Notes: generated by a model not told the origin, from the sequence alone. Positions 52,855-61,602 are shown, numbered from the stretch's first letter. The stretch: 64,000 nt of DNA from JAJZEO01 sp964477345 (GCA_964477345.1 CAYZDL010000007.1:1-64000); one strand, 5' to 3'. Numbers and translations: made by a program.

Positions 52855-54834
52855 ATGGACGTTTCTAATGTTTGTCAAAAATTAGCTACAGGTAATTACT
52901 GGCTAACGACAGATTTTAAGCTGGTTAAGAAAGATTGTTGGATTGTTCGTTTTTTTAAAAATTTGTGTTGTCAATACGAGCACATCAAGGCGGAGAATGT
53001 ACTTAAGAAACTAAGAAAAGGGGCCACATGCATTATCCTATTAGGTCATGAAGAAAGATTTTGCAAGGTGTTTAACAAAGCTACGGGAAGAAATCACCGC
53101 CGGTCAATTCATGTGCTAAAGTTGAATTTAGAACTCTGGAATCTGAAAGTAGAGAGATATTTATCAGGTCAGATGCTTATGGATAGCCCTGATGGGGATT
53201 GGTATAATGAGTATAATGAAATGAAGAATATTCAGACAGAAATTTATGATTCGTTAGGCCAAGAAGGATTTCGGGCGTTTTTGGCAAGGGACGAAATTCA
53301 TCCTCGGCTTCGGGGAGTTATTCTTGTAATGGCCGTCATTTTAAGACATTCAAGGATGATAGCAGCGATTCAGGAAAGCGGGGCAATTGAGACTGGATTG
53401 AGAGGGATAGCAGTCGAATGTTTATTAGAGGACAGAATAGAATTTGAAAATACAACAATAGAGCTTACACAAATCAGCAACCAGAGACGGTTGGCAATGG
53501 CTCGGATGTTGTTAGATAATGAGGATATTACTTATGAGGATAGAGGTACAGCTGTACTTAGTTCAGTGGAAGAGGGCTGGGAAGATATAGTTAATCTCCT
53601 TTTGCCTGAGGGGATTAGAATTCATCTAAATAATTATGAAGAGGCAATTTTAATTGCATGCCAACAAAGCCGTGTAGGCCTATTGAGTATTCTTCTTGAG
53701 AGCGCGGGGGGAATCAGGCAAACCGTAAGAGATCAGGTAGCAGGACAAGTTCGAGAAAATGAGAATTTTGAACCAATGATTGTGCAATTATTGATGGAGG
53801 CTCCAACTCTACCGGGAGAGCTCGAGAATGATGATGTGATGGAGGGTGGGGGGCATCTCAATATTGCTTTAAGCGATGTGCGTGAGAACCCTGGACCTGT
53901 TTTAGCTGATCTAGCGGAAAATGGTATTTCTAGACATGTTAGTTTCACTGATCAAAGGGGGATTGATGCGGGTGGTTTACTTGCACAATTGATTACTGAT
54001 CTCAGTTGGGCCTTGGTGGAAAAGAAGCTCCTTTCCTTAGATGATTTCTACTTGTTGAAAGCTACAGAAGGATCAGAAAAAACCTATCGATACTGGGGTG
54101 CGTTTCTTTCTAAGCTCTATGCAAAAAATGGGTTGGGGGCAACAACTAGCTTAATCACAGGAAGGAGAGTCTCTGATAAATTTTTCGAAATCTTAAAGAT
54201 TGTAGCTCAAGAACCAGAAGAGCAGGTGGAAGCTTCCGAAAAGACAATGAAGGCGATCGCGAAAATTATTTCTGATACTGATCCTCAAAAGAAGCATCTT
54301 TATACGATTGTCAATAATCCGGAATCTGAAGAAGCGATTGCGTTATGTCAACAATTTTATGGACTTACGCCATACCAAGCGATGGGAGATATCTACAGAG
54401 AACAAATCAGACCCTACTTTTTAGCGGCAAAGCAGGTTCTTTCGGGAGCTAGTCGTGGGTTCAAAAAGGCTATTGCTCTTAATGATCCCGTCAAATTATC
54501 GAATCAGCTTCAAGGAAAACCAATTAATGGGGGTGTTTTAGCAGGTTTAGTTTCGGCACAGTCTTTGAATCAGGAAGTTAAAACCCAAGTACAATGGATA
54601 AAGAAAGCAATCCCAAGGTGGACTTTGGAAGAGCAGAGACAATTTCTTTATTTTGCGACGGGAGCAGAGGCGTTATTTACTGGACTTAGGATCGGAATTC
54701 AAAGAAACCTAAATGATCAATTTGTTGCGCATACCTGCTTTAAATGCATCGATGTTCCTGACATCAAGGATGAAGCAACTTTTTTGATGGGATTAAAAGG
54801 GGCTATGTCTTCTACTGGATTTAATACTGGGTAG
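52855..54834 (+). CDS. HECT-domain E3 ubiquitin ligase with helical repeats (putative effector)
   Basis: The C-terminal part (about residues 359-659) reads as a true HECT domain: HVSFTDQRGIDAGGLLAQLI at the start of the N-lobe, RYWGAFLSKLYAKNG, WTLEEQRQFLYFATGAEALF, and the catalytic-Cys element VAHTCFKCIDVPDI with Cys628. A Phe lies fourth from the C-terminus, as in E6AP. Residues about 205-315 form tandem helical repeats of about 30 residues (GWEDIVNLLLPEG, SRVGLLSILLESAG), reminiscent of ankyrin-like substrate-binding arrays. There is no signal peptide, consistent with type III export into the host. The start is uncertain: ATG 52855 has AAGGA four bases upstream, but the frame opens at 52738. 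Ligase activity is inferred. Confidence 0.82.
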   Translation: MDVSNVCQKLATGNYWLTTDFKLVKKDCWIVRFFKNLCCQYEHIKAENVLKKLRKGATCIILLGHEERFCKVFNKATGRNHRRSIHVLKLNLELWNLKVERYLSGQMLMDSPDGDWYNEYNEMKNIQTEIYDSLGQEGFRAFLARDEIHPRLRGVILVMAVILRHSRMIAAIQESGAIETGLRGIAVECLLEDRIEFENTTIELTQISNQRRLAMARMLLDNEDITYEDRGTAVLSSVEEGWEDIVNLLLPEGIRIHLNNYEEAILIACQQSRVGLLSILLESAGGIRQTVRDQVAGQVRENENFEPMIVQLLMEAPTLPGELENDDVMEGGGHLNIALSDVRENPGPVLADLAENGISRHVSFTDQRGIDAGGLLAQLITDLSWALVEKKLLSLDDFYLLKATEGSEKTYRYWGAFLSKLYAKNGLGATTSLITGRRVSDKFFEILKIVAQEPEEQVEASEKTMKAIAKIISDTDPQKKHLYTIVNNPESEEAIALCQQFYGLTPYQAMGDIYREQIRPYFLAAKQVLSGASRGFKKAIALNDPVKLSNQLQGKPINGGVLAGLVSAQSLNQEVKTQVQWIKKAIPRWTLEEQRQFLYFATGAEALFTGLRIGIQRNLNDQFVAHTCFKCIDVPDIKDEATFLMGLKGAMSSTGFNTG

Positions 54835-55432
54835 TGAGCTTGCAGATGGGGCACTCGGATGAGGAGTGTTTGACGGCTCTGCAATACTCTCTTGCAAAGT
54901 AGATGATCTGTAAGTGGAGCTTGTTCCAAAGTTCCTTAGGAAAGGTCTTCTTAAGATCTTTTTCGGTTTGAACGACCGATTCTCCACTGGAGAGGCCCCA
55001 CCGTTTTGCGCACCTGTGTATGTGGGTGTCGACGGGGAATGCAGGTTCATGGAAGATTTGAGCAACAATGACACTGGCAGTTTTGTGTCCTACTCCGGGT
55101 AGAGCTTCAAGTTCGACCATTGTTCGGGGAATTTTTCCTTCATAGTTTTCAACCAGGATTTTCGAGAGTTGCCAAATTGCATTGGCTTTTTTCTTACTCA
55201 AGCCAATCGGGCGAATCACAGTTTGAATTGTGGCTACGTCGAGGGTGATCATCTTTTCAGGGGTGTTTGCGAGAGCAAATAGGGCTGGGGTGATTTGATT
55301 GACTCGCTTATCTGTCGATTGAGCCGAGAGAAGTACAGCAATTAGAAAGGTGTAGGGGTCATTGTGATCGAGAGGAATTGCTGGATTTGGATACAACTGA
55401 TCCAATATTTGAATGATTACTTCCCTACGCAA
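54821..55432 (-). CDS. nth: Endonuclease III (DNA glycosylase/AP lyase) with atypical C-terminal cluster region
   Basis: This base-excision repair enzyme acts on oxidised pyrimidines. The helix-hairpin-helix and catalytic Lys are in LEALPGVGHKTASVI, the catalytic Asp in FPVDTHIHR, and the substrate helix in LIAVLLSAQSTDKRVNQ. The C-terminal cluster motif (normally C-x6-C-x2-C-x5-C) reads YCRAVKHSSSECPIC, then KLTTQY and stop: the first spacing is nine and the fourth Cys is missing. The 3' end overlaps the convergent HECT gene by 14 bases. The gene starts inside the 3' end of mnmE, with a 16-base overlap, so the two are coupled. Confidence 0.93.
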   Translation of the reverse strand: MRREVIIQILDQLYPNPAIPLDHNDPYTFLIAVLLSAQSTDKRVNQITPALFALANTPEKMITLDVATIQTVIRPIGLSKKKANAIWQLSKILVENYEGKIPRTMVELEALPGVGHKTASVIVAQIFHEPAFPVDTHIHRCAKRWGLSSGESVVQTEKDLKKTFPKELWNKLHLQIIYFAREYCRAVKHSSSECPICKLTTQY

Positions 55433-56771
55433 AATTTTTCGAAAATGCTCCCTAAAATTTCTTCGGTGATATCGATCCCAATGATGCGCGATAAGGCTCT
55501 GAGTGCAGCACGCAGATCGAGGACGATAAATTCGGGCGACTCATTCGACTCTAAGTTACTCAGGGCTGTAGAAAGCATCTCAATCGCCTCGGTGATATCG
55601 GCAAAGTGCCGTTCTTGGGTTAGAATCACCTCATCTTCATTGCGGAAGGTCAGGTGTTCAATTTTTTTCATGATGGCATCTTTCAAAGCATCAAGCCCTT
55701 CGCCTGTTTTGCACGAAAGGCAGATCCCTTCAAAATCAGGAGGAGTGTGCGGTAGGTCGATTTTATTAAAACAGACGATCGCATCGGGATAGCCAAGTTT
55801 TTCGATCGGATGGGTGACATCATAGAGTGCAATGACGATCTCGGCTTTATCGGCCATTGCGTGGGCCCGTTTGATCCCTTCTTTTTCGATCACCTCGTCT
55901 GTTTCGCGGATTCCGGCGGTGTCAAAGAGCTTGAGGGTGTGGCCGCCGATACGAAGATCTTCACTCAAGACGTCGCGCGTTGTTCCGGCAATCGGGGTGA
56001 CGATGGCCCTCTCTGTTTTGAGCAAACAATTCATCAGCGACGATTTCCCTGCGTTCGGGGCGCCGACTAAGCAGACAGAGATCCCTTCAATCAGCTTTTT
56101 GCCATCATGAAATGATTCTTGAAGGTGGGTCGTCTTTGCGATGAGGGTGGTGAGCATCTGGGTGATCTCTTCGTGCGACGCAAACTCAAGCCCTTCTTCA
56201 GGATAATCGACCCAGGCTTCGATGATGGCAGTCACATCGCAAATCGACTTTTGTAGATCTTTGATGACGATCGAAAGGCGACCTTCAAGCTGATCGGTAG
56301 CAGCTCTCAATGCTGCCTCGCTTTTGGCCGCAATGAGTGATTGGACCGCCTCTGCTTGGGCAAGATCGATCAGGCCATTGTGAAAGGCCCTTGCGGTAAA
56401 TTCCCCGGGACCTGCAGCGACTCCCCCCTCTTCAAAGATCCTAGCTAAAATTTTTTGAGCGATTAAAGATGAGCCGTGGCACATGATCTCCACTGTGGCT
56501 TCACCTGTATAGGAGCGTCCCTGGTGCATGACGAGCAAGAGCACCTCGTCGATCACCGAGCCATCGCAAGCAACGATTTTCCCCAGGTGAGCTGTGTGGG
56601 AAGCGAAAGAAAATAGATCACCTGTGAAAATTTTATTGGCAATAACCAGCGCCTCTCGTCCTGAAATTCTCAGGACGGCAAGGCCACCCTCTCCAGGAGG
56701 GGTACAAATAGCTGCTATCGTTTCGTCTCTATTCAGATACTCCCCCCTTTTGGAAGTTGGGTGATTTTCAT
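55417..56771 (-). CDS. mnmE: tRNA modification GTPase MnmE (start uncertain, probable homopolymer error)
   Basis: With MnmG this GTPase modifies the wobble uridine of certain tRNAs. N-terminal folate-binding domain ETIAAICTPPGEGGLAVLRI, G1 VGAPNAGKSSLMNCL, G2 TPIAGTTRDVL, G3 LFDTAGIRET, G4 FNKIDL, and the invariant C-terminal FCVGK are all present. As read, the frame meets no ATG, GTG or TTG near the expected start; the residue before NRDETIAA is CTG (56734-56736) after GGGGGGAG. If the G-run at 56742-56747 had seven bases, ATG at 56771 would open MKITQLPKGGEYLNRDETIA; I annotate from there. The gene leads the mnmE-nth operon. Confidence 0.92.
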
Positions 56772-56849
56772 CGTCGTCATCCCCAAATTTTAACCCCGCA
56801 GTCAGGAGTATTGCCAAAGAGGTTAGCAAAGAGTTTCAAAGGGGGCAAT

Positions 56850-56873
56850 AGATATTGCAATTTAACAATATCT
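56850..56873. repeat. 8-bp perfect inverted repeat upstream of mnmE
   Basis: AGATATTG (56850-56857) and CAATATCT (56866-56873) lie in the spacer between the divergent mnmE and K/E/P-rich small gene. It could be an operator, or simply AT-rich chance; no factor can be named. Confidence 0.35.
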
Positions 56874-56921
56874 TTAAAGTTATTATTTAATATTTTACTC
56901 TCTCGATAAAGTGAGGGGTGT

Positions 56922-57198
56922 ATGAGAGTAGAGAGCATTTCAAAAGAGCACTTTTGCATAGATTCTACCCCCGTAAAAATGAGACAAGACGAGGGGAGGT
57001 GCATCGAAATGGTCACAAAAATTGTCAGGGAAATTTTGCACCAAATGGTCTTATTTTTTTACCTGTGGAATCATCGACATCGAAAATTCACCGAAGGAAG
57101 AGAAGCCCATAAAGGTAGAAAAGAAGGAAGAAAAGCCCCTAAAGGTAGAAAAGAAAAAAGAGAGGCCCAATGAGGCTCCACCGAGTGATCCTATTTAA
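56922..57198 (+). CDS. Small K/E/P-repeat protein, frame broken at a T-run
   Basis: The gene starts at ATG 56922 after GAGGGG. The first 47 codons read MRVESISKEHFCIDSTPVKM and on to VLFF without a stop. In the read sequence the frame then goes into a basic tail, but shifting one base at the T-run 57054-57060 (seven T) gives TCGIIDIENSPKEEKPIKVE with Lys/Glu/Pro repeats and a stop at 57198. That reading looks more protein-like, so I annotate the joined gene. The repeat unit in DNA is about 30 bases, imperfect. No known family. It converges on ruvA, 18 bases from its stop. Confidence 0.55.
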
Positions 57199-57216
57199 TG
57201 CCATTGGAGTGAATGT

Positions 57217-57813
57217 CTAGATTTTTTTCAGGGCTAAGGTAATCAGAGTCGACAGGACGGGGTGTTTCCCCTCAAAATTTTCTAATACGTGAGTCACGGC
57301 TTTTTGTGCCTGGGATCGGTTGTAACCTAGGTTGATCAGGGTTTGCAATGCATCGAGAGCAACATCAGAACAGAGATGTTCTCCTTGGTCCTTTTGATCA
57401 AGGCGCCATTTGTGCATCGTATCTGCAAGATCAACGATGATCCTCTCGGCCGTTTTTTTCCCAATGCCTGGAATTTTAGATAAGAGAGAGGCGTTTCCCA
57501 TCTCAATGGCCGATTTTAATTGGGCGTTTTCCATGTGACCAATCATAGCAAGGGCCGTCTTTGGGCCGACTCCAGAGATAGTGCAAAGTTTCTCAAAAAA
57601 GTTCCGCTCTTCTCGTGCCAGGAATCCAAAGAGTTTCTGAGAATCCTCACGTACGACGTGGGAGATAAAAAGGGTCAATTCCTCAGAGAGCTTCAATCCT
57701 TTTGTGTAAAGATTTAGTGGGATGAAAATCTTGTACCCAATCCCCCCTGTTTCGAGAGCCACGTACTCGGGAGCAATATGAGTGATTTTTCCTCTAATCG
57801 TTTCAAAAATCAT
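57217..57813 (-). CDS. ruvA: Holliday junction DNA helicase subunit RuvA
   Basis: This junction-binding subunit forms a tetramer. The N-terminal OB fold MIFETIRGKITHIAPEYVAL is followed by helix-hairpin-helix motifs (LCTISGVGPKTALAMIG and LSKIPGIGKKTAERIIVDL). The C-terminal RuvB-binding domain LDALQTLINLGYNRSQAQKA comes last. At 198 aa it is full length. Its start overlaps the ruvC stop by four bases (ATGA). No ruvB is present in this window, so the motor subunit must lie elsewhere in the genome. Confidence 0.96.
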   Translation of the reverse strand: MIFETIRGKITHIAPEYVALETGGIGYKIFIPLNLYTKGLKLSEELTLFISHVVREDSQKLFGFLAREERNFFEKLCTISGVGPKTALAMIGHMENAQLKSAIEMGNASLLSKIPGIGKKTAERIIVDLADTMHKWRLDQKDQGEHLCSDVALDALQTLINLGYNRSQAQKAVTHVLENFEGKHPVLSTLITLALKKI

Positions 57814-58295
57814 GAAAATTTCCTTCGGTTGGCATGGGCAATTGCAATGGATAAAGCATCGGAGGCGTCTTCAGGGGTGGGGATAGCAGAAAGCGAGAGG
57901 AGTAGCTTGACCATATGAGACACTTGAGGCTTAGTGCTACGTCCATTACCAGTGACGGCTCGTTTCGCTTCCATAGGAGAGTATTCAAACACTTCAACGC
58001 CTTGTTTTGCGGCAGCAATAATGATCGCTCCCCTTGCCATCCCAAGCTTGATTGCTGATTGGACATTTTTATCGACAAATTGGGTTTCAACACTAAGAGC
58101 ATCGGGTTTTGTACGATCGACAAGAGATGAAATCTCATCGAAAATGTGGACATATTTTTCTACAAGCGAATAGGTCGATTTTGGTTTAATCACTCCATAT
58201 TCGACAAGTAAATACGAGTGGCCCACCACCTCGATGATCCCAAATCCTGTTGTTTGTGTTCCAGGATCGACACCCAAAATTCGTTTTCGTTTCAT
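57810..58295 (-). CDS. ruvC: Holliday junction endonuclease RuvC
   Basis: This resolvase cleaves Holliday junctions. Catalytic acids are visible: Asp in RILGVDPGTQTTGFG, Glu in LSVETQFVDKN, and the C-terminal DASDALSIAIAHAN pair. At 161 aa it is slightly short but complete, with the DNA-binding helix region AIKLGMARGAIIIAA. The start ATG at 58295 opens MKRKRILGVDPG. It is first in the ruvC-ruvA operon, and its start is 37 bases from the divergent AGX-like gene. Confidence 0.96.
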   Translation of the reverse strand: MKRKRILGVDPGTQTTGFGIIEVVGHSYLLVEYGVIKPKSTYSLVEKYVHIFDEISSLVDRTKPDALSVETQFVDKNVQSAIKLGMARGAIIIAAAKQGVEVFEYSPMEAKRAVTGNGRSTKPQVSHMVKLLLSLSAIPTPEDASDALSIAIAHANRRKFS

Positions 58296-58332
58296 AGTTG
58301 AAAGGATACAATTTTCTCGTTAATATAGTCAT

Positions 58333-59073
58333 ATGAAAATTGGTGTGGTGATATTGGCCGCAGGAATGGGGCGGAGGCTAGGGCGCGGTGTGAAGGCCCT
58401 GGTGCCTGTTGCAGGAAAGGCGCTGATCGATCACTTGCTTGAAAAAAGTGGTGAAAATGTCATCGTTTACACATCACAATTTACTCACGAACCAATTAAG
58501 GCATACTTAAAATCGCGTCATCCTTTTTTGCTCAAGGAGCAGGGGGATTTTCCTCAAGGGAATGGAACCCTTTATGCTTCGTTGTGTGGTTCGCCGATTT
58601 TTCAAGAATGGATCGATAAGAGGATCGAGAGAATTTGTGTGATACCAATCGATAATCCTCTTGCGCAGCCTCTCAATCCTAGGCTCAATGAAGGCGATCT
58701 TGCTGTTGTGGGGGTGATGAAACAATCTCCTGATGAAAAAATGGGCTCGATTGTCGATAAAGAGGGAACCATCAAGATCGTCGAGTACTCTGAACTGACC
58801 GATGAAGAGCGGCTGAAATACCTCTTGGGTTACGCGGGGATTTTTTCAGCAAAAATTAATTTTTTTTTGAAGAGTAGCCAGTCTGAACTCCCTTGGCACA
58901 AGGTGATACGGGGAGGTGAGGAGCATCGAGAAAAATTTCTATTTGATGCTTTTGGTCTGGCGAAATCGCCAAAAGTGGTCATTTGCGATAGAAAAGGCCA
59001 TTTTTGCCCAGTTAAAGGTGAAAGCGATATTGCTTTGGTTGAAGAATTGTTGTATAATCGTGTCCTAAAATAG
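58333..59073 (+). CDS. Short UDPGP/AGX-like nucleotidyltransferase
   Basis: The 246-aa protein has the nucleotide loop VVILAAGMGRRLGRGVKALV and the Lys-containing motif. The middle (VIPIDNPLAQPLNPRL and later MGSIVDKEGTIKIVEYSEL) closely follows eukaryotic-type UDP-GlcNAc pyrophosphorylase (AGX) and UDP-glucose pyrophosphorylase. Those enzymes, and the C. trachomatis CT715 homologue as I recall it, are about twice as long; this one lacks the N-terminal arm and the C-terminal domain. The sugar substrate cannot be told. It starts 8 bases before gpsA ends its ribosome-binding region, so the two genes are cotranscribed, as in Chlamydia. Confidence 0.8.
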   Translation: MKIGVVILAAGMGRRLGRGVKALVPVAGKALIDHLLEKSGENVIVYTSQFTHEPIKAYLKSRHPFLLKEQGDFPQGNGTLYASLCGSPIFQEWIDKRIERICVIPIDNPLAQPLNPRLNEGDLAVVGVMKQSPDEKMGSIVDKEGTIKIVEYSELTDEERLKYLLGYAGIFSAKINFFLKSSQSELPWHKVIRGGEEHREKFLFDAFGLAKSPKVVICDRKGHFCPVKGESDIALVEELLYNRVLK

Positions 59074-59081
59074 GAGGAGAA

Positions 59082-60080
59082 ATGGCAAAGGTTGGATTTT
59101 GTGGAAGTGGCGCTTGGGGGATTACCCTTGCCGATTTGATTTCAAGAAATGGGCATGATGTGGTCATTTGGTCGATCGAACACGATGTTATTGAAGCCCT
59201 TGAAAGGGATGGTCGCCATCCAAAATTTCCTCAATTAGACGTAGATCCTTCACTTCGTTTCACAAAAGATATTATCGACTTTCAAGATGTCGATGTGATC
59301 GTTGAGTGTGTCACTGCAAAAGGTTTTCGTCCCGTTTGTAAACTGATTAAGAGTTCAGGATTGGGGGATAAGCCGTTCATTCTAACCTCTAAGGGAATCG
59401 AGCAGGGGAGTGGAAAACTTTTAGTTGAGGTAGCTGAGGAGGTGTTTGGTCAAATCGATCATTTAGGATACATGAGTGGTCCAACCCTGGCTAATGAAGT
59501 AATGTTGAAGCATCCAACAGCTGCTGTGGGAGCGAGCGTGAATGAAGAGATCGCAATTTTAATCCAGGAACTGTTTGAATGTGACTACTTCCACATCCTT
59601 ATCTCCCATGATATACGAGGTGTTTCTCTAGGGGGTGCCTTTAAAAATGTTATTGCAATTGCATCGGGGATTGTTGATGGACTCGGATATGGTCATAACA
59701 CAAAGGCTCTCATCATCACTCGTGGATTGGTCGAGATGAAGAGAATTGCGAAAGTGAAAGGGGCGGAAGAAGAGACATGTGATGGTCTTTCAGGGATAGG
59801 GGATTTGATTGTGACAGGGATGTCGAATCTAAGTCGCAATTTTAGCTTCGGGAATCTTTTGGGTAAGGGGCTTTCGGCAAAAGAGGCCAAGGATCAGATC
59901 AAAATGGTCGTAGAGGGGGAGTATACAGTCGCCTCTGTCTATAAGTTGGGCAAAGAGTATGGTTTAGAATTACCCATTGCTTATGCAGTTTATGAAGTGA
60001 TATATGAAGGGAAAGATCCGAGACAAGTTTTAGAGCAAATTCTAGTCAACGGAGATAACTTTATAACACACGGCAAGTAG
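59082..60080 (+). CDS. gpsA: Glycerol-3-phosphate dehydrogenase [NAD(P)+]
   Basis: It reduces dihydroxyacetone phosphate to sn-glycerol-3-phosphate for phospholipids. NAD site VGFCGSGAWGITLADLI, catalytic Lys in SLGGAFKNVIAIASG, substrate-site NTKALIITRGLVEM, and GDLIVTGMSNLSRNFSFG. At 332 aa it is complete. The ribosome-binding site is AGGAGGAG, two bases before the ATG spacing region, with an 8-base gap from the AGX-like gene. nnr follows after 4 bases, so the three genes form a tight operon. Confidence 0.97.
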   Translation: MAKVGFCGSGAWGITLADLISRNGHDVVIWSIEHDVIEALERDGRHPKFPQLDVDPSLRFTKDIIDFQDVDVIVECVTAKGFRPVCKLIKSSGLGDKPFILTSKGIEQGSGKLLVEVAEEVFGQIDHLGYMSGPTLANEVMLKHPTAAVGASVNEEIAILIQELFECDYFHILISHDIRGVSLGGAFKNVIAIASGIVDGLGYGHNTKALIITRGLVEMKRIAKVKGAEEETCDGLSGIGDLIVTGMSNLSRNFSFGNLLGKGLSAKEAKDQIKMVVEGEYTVASVYKLGKEYGLELPIAYAVYEVIYEGKDPRQVLEQILVNGDNFITHGK

Positions 60081-60084
60081 TAGC

Positions 60085-61602
60085 GTGCTTTATCGATACA
60101 GACCCATCGCCTCTGAAGGGCAAAAAGTGGTGACTGCAGCTGTGATGGCTGCGATGGAGAAGATTGCCATTAGTGAGGGGGATGCGAGCGGCGGTGAATA
60201 CATGGAGAGGGCCGCTCGAGGGATTTTTTCTGTCGTCACCGAGTATCTTCAAAAAAGCGGCTTGGCTCACCATTTGATTCTTCTTTGTGGTAAAGGAAAT
60301 AAATCGGGAGATGCCTATTCTGTTGGCACTCTACTAGTTGAAGCAGGGCATGAAGTGTCAGCCTTGCAAATCACTGATCTTGAACAATCGTCTCTCTTGT
60401 GTCAAGAGCATGCCGAAGCTTTTGAAAGTGCGGGCGGCCATATTTTCCCTGAAAAAAAGATCGATCTATTTGAGATTCCTGAGGGTGCGGTGATCATCGA
60501 TGGCCTTTTTGGCACAGGATTTCGGGGGAAAATCGAAGGGAAGATGGCCGATTTGATCGAAAGGATCAACAACAGTGACCACGCAGTGATTTCCATCGAT
60601 ATTCCCTCAGGAGTTTGTGGAGATACAGGAATTGTTGAGGGGCCGGCGATTTTTGCCGATGAAACAATTTCGTTGGGTCTCTTGAAAGTAGGCCACTTCT
60701 ACAACCAAGGGTATGACCATGTGGGGCAAATTACCACGGTCAATTTCGGGATGTCGCAAAAATATATCGATGCTATTGAGCCGTTTGCCTATTTGGTCAA
60801 TCACGAAATCATCGATCGAAATTTCCCAAGACACAAACGAACTGCAAACAAATATAGTGTAGGACAAACGGCAATCTTTGGGGGATCAGAAAAATATCCG
60901 GGTGCGGCGATCTTGGCAGCTCATGGAGCTCTTCGATCTGGGGCGGGGTTGGTGAGGCTCTACCATTTTCCTGGAGTCGAAAAATTATTGACAGCAATGG
61001 CGCCGGAAGTGATTCGAAATCCTTTTTCTCTCACGACCTTGGAAGAGGAAGCACCACGGATTAAAGCGATGTTGATTGGGCCCGGATTGGGCAGAGACCA
61101 AAATGTGCCCGAGTTGTTAGAACAGGTCTACCGAATAGGAGATTATCCTTTGGTGATCGATGGTGATGCACTATTTTTCTTTAAAGGGATCAACCGTAAG
61201 GCGGTATTGACACCTCACCATGGTGAGCTGTGTAGATTGTTAAAGGTAGATTCGGGTTTGGATGATATGGGCCTTTTAGAAAGAGCACAAACATTTGCTG
61301 ATCAAAATCGTATCACTCTTGTTTGCAAAGGTGCGCCAACAACGGTGATTTCGCACAATCAACCAAAAATCATTATCCCTTACGGAAACAATGGTATGGC
61401 CTCAGGGGGAATGGGTGATGTATTAGGAGGGGTGATTGCGGCTCTATTGGCTCAAGGGATGGAGCCTAGAGAAGGGGCGATCCTTGGAGTCACTTTGCAT
61501 GCCCTTGCGGGAGATAAAGCCGCCCAAAACATCTCTTCTGGGTCAATGACAGCCTCGGACTTAATTAGTTTTCTTCCAGAAGTCTTTCGTTCAAGCACTT
61601 GA
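60085..61602 (+). CDS. nnr: Bifunctional NAD(P)H-hydrate repair enzyme Nnr
   Basis: The N-terminal epimerase domain (YjeF_N) has VVTAAVMAAMEKIA, LLCGKGNKSGDAYSVGTLL and VIIDGLFGTGFRG. The C-terminal ADP-dependent dehydratase domain (carbohydrate-kinase-like) has VGQTAIFGGSEKYPGAAILA, MLIGPGLGRDQNVPELL, VIDGDALFFFKG and GMASGGMGDVLGGVIAALLA. Together they repair damaged NADH and NADPH hydrates. The 505-aa fusion is the common bacterial form. The start is a GTG at 60085, 4 bases after the gpsA stop; later ATGs would clip the N-terminal strand. Confidence 0.95.
   Translation: MLYRYRPIASEGQKVVTAAVMAAMEKIAISEGDASGGEYMERAARGIFSVVTEYLQKSGLAHHLILLCGKGNKSGDAYSVGTLLVEAGHEVSALQITDLEQSSLLCQEHAEAFESAGGHIFPEKKIDLFEIPEGAVIIDGLFGTGFRGKIEGKMADLIERINNSDHAVISIDIPSGVCGDTGIVEGPAIFADETISLGLLKVGHFYNQGYDHVGQITTVNFGMSQKYIDAIEPFAYLVNHEIIDRNFPRHKRTANKYSVGQTAIFGGSEKYPGAAILAAHGALRSGAGLVRLYHFPGVEKLLTAMAPEVIRNPFSLTTLEEEAPRIKAMLIGPGLGRDQNVPELLEQVYRIGDYPLVIDGDALFFFKGINRKAVLTPHHGELCRLLKVDSGLDDMGLLERAQTFADQNRITLVCKGAPTTVISHNQPKIIIPYGNNGMASGGMGDVLGGVIAALLAQGMEPREGAILGVTLHALAGDKAAQNISSGSMTASDLISFLPEVFRSST

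Noticed and set aside
22643..56736. A genome-wide use of CTG/ATT start codons
   Set aside because: Each case is removed by a one-base homopolymer correction, and neighbouring genes use ordinary ATG, GTG or TTG starts.
57100..57170. Lys/Arg-rich tail in the read frame of the small gene at 56922
   Set aside because: The alternative frame after the T-run gives ordinary K/E/P repeats with a later stop, so the basic tail is probably out of frame.
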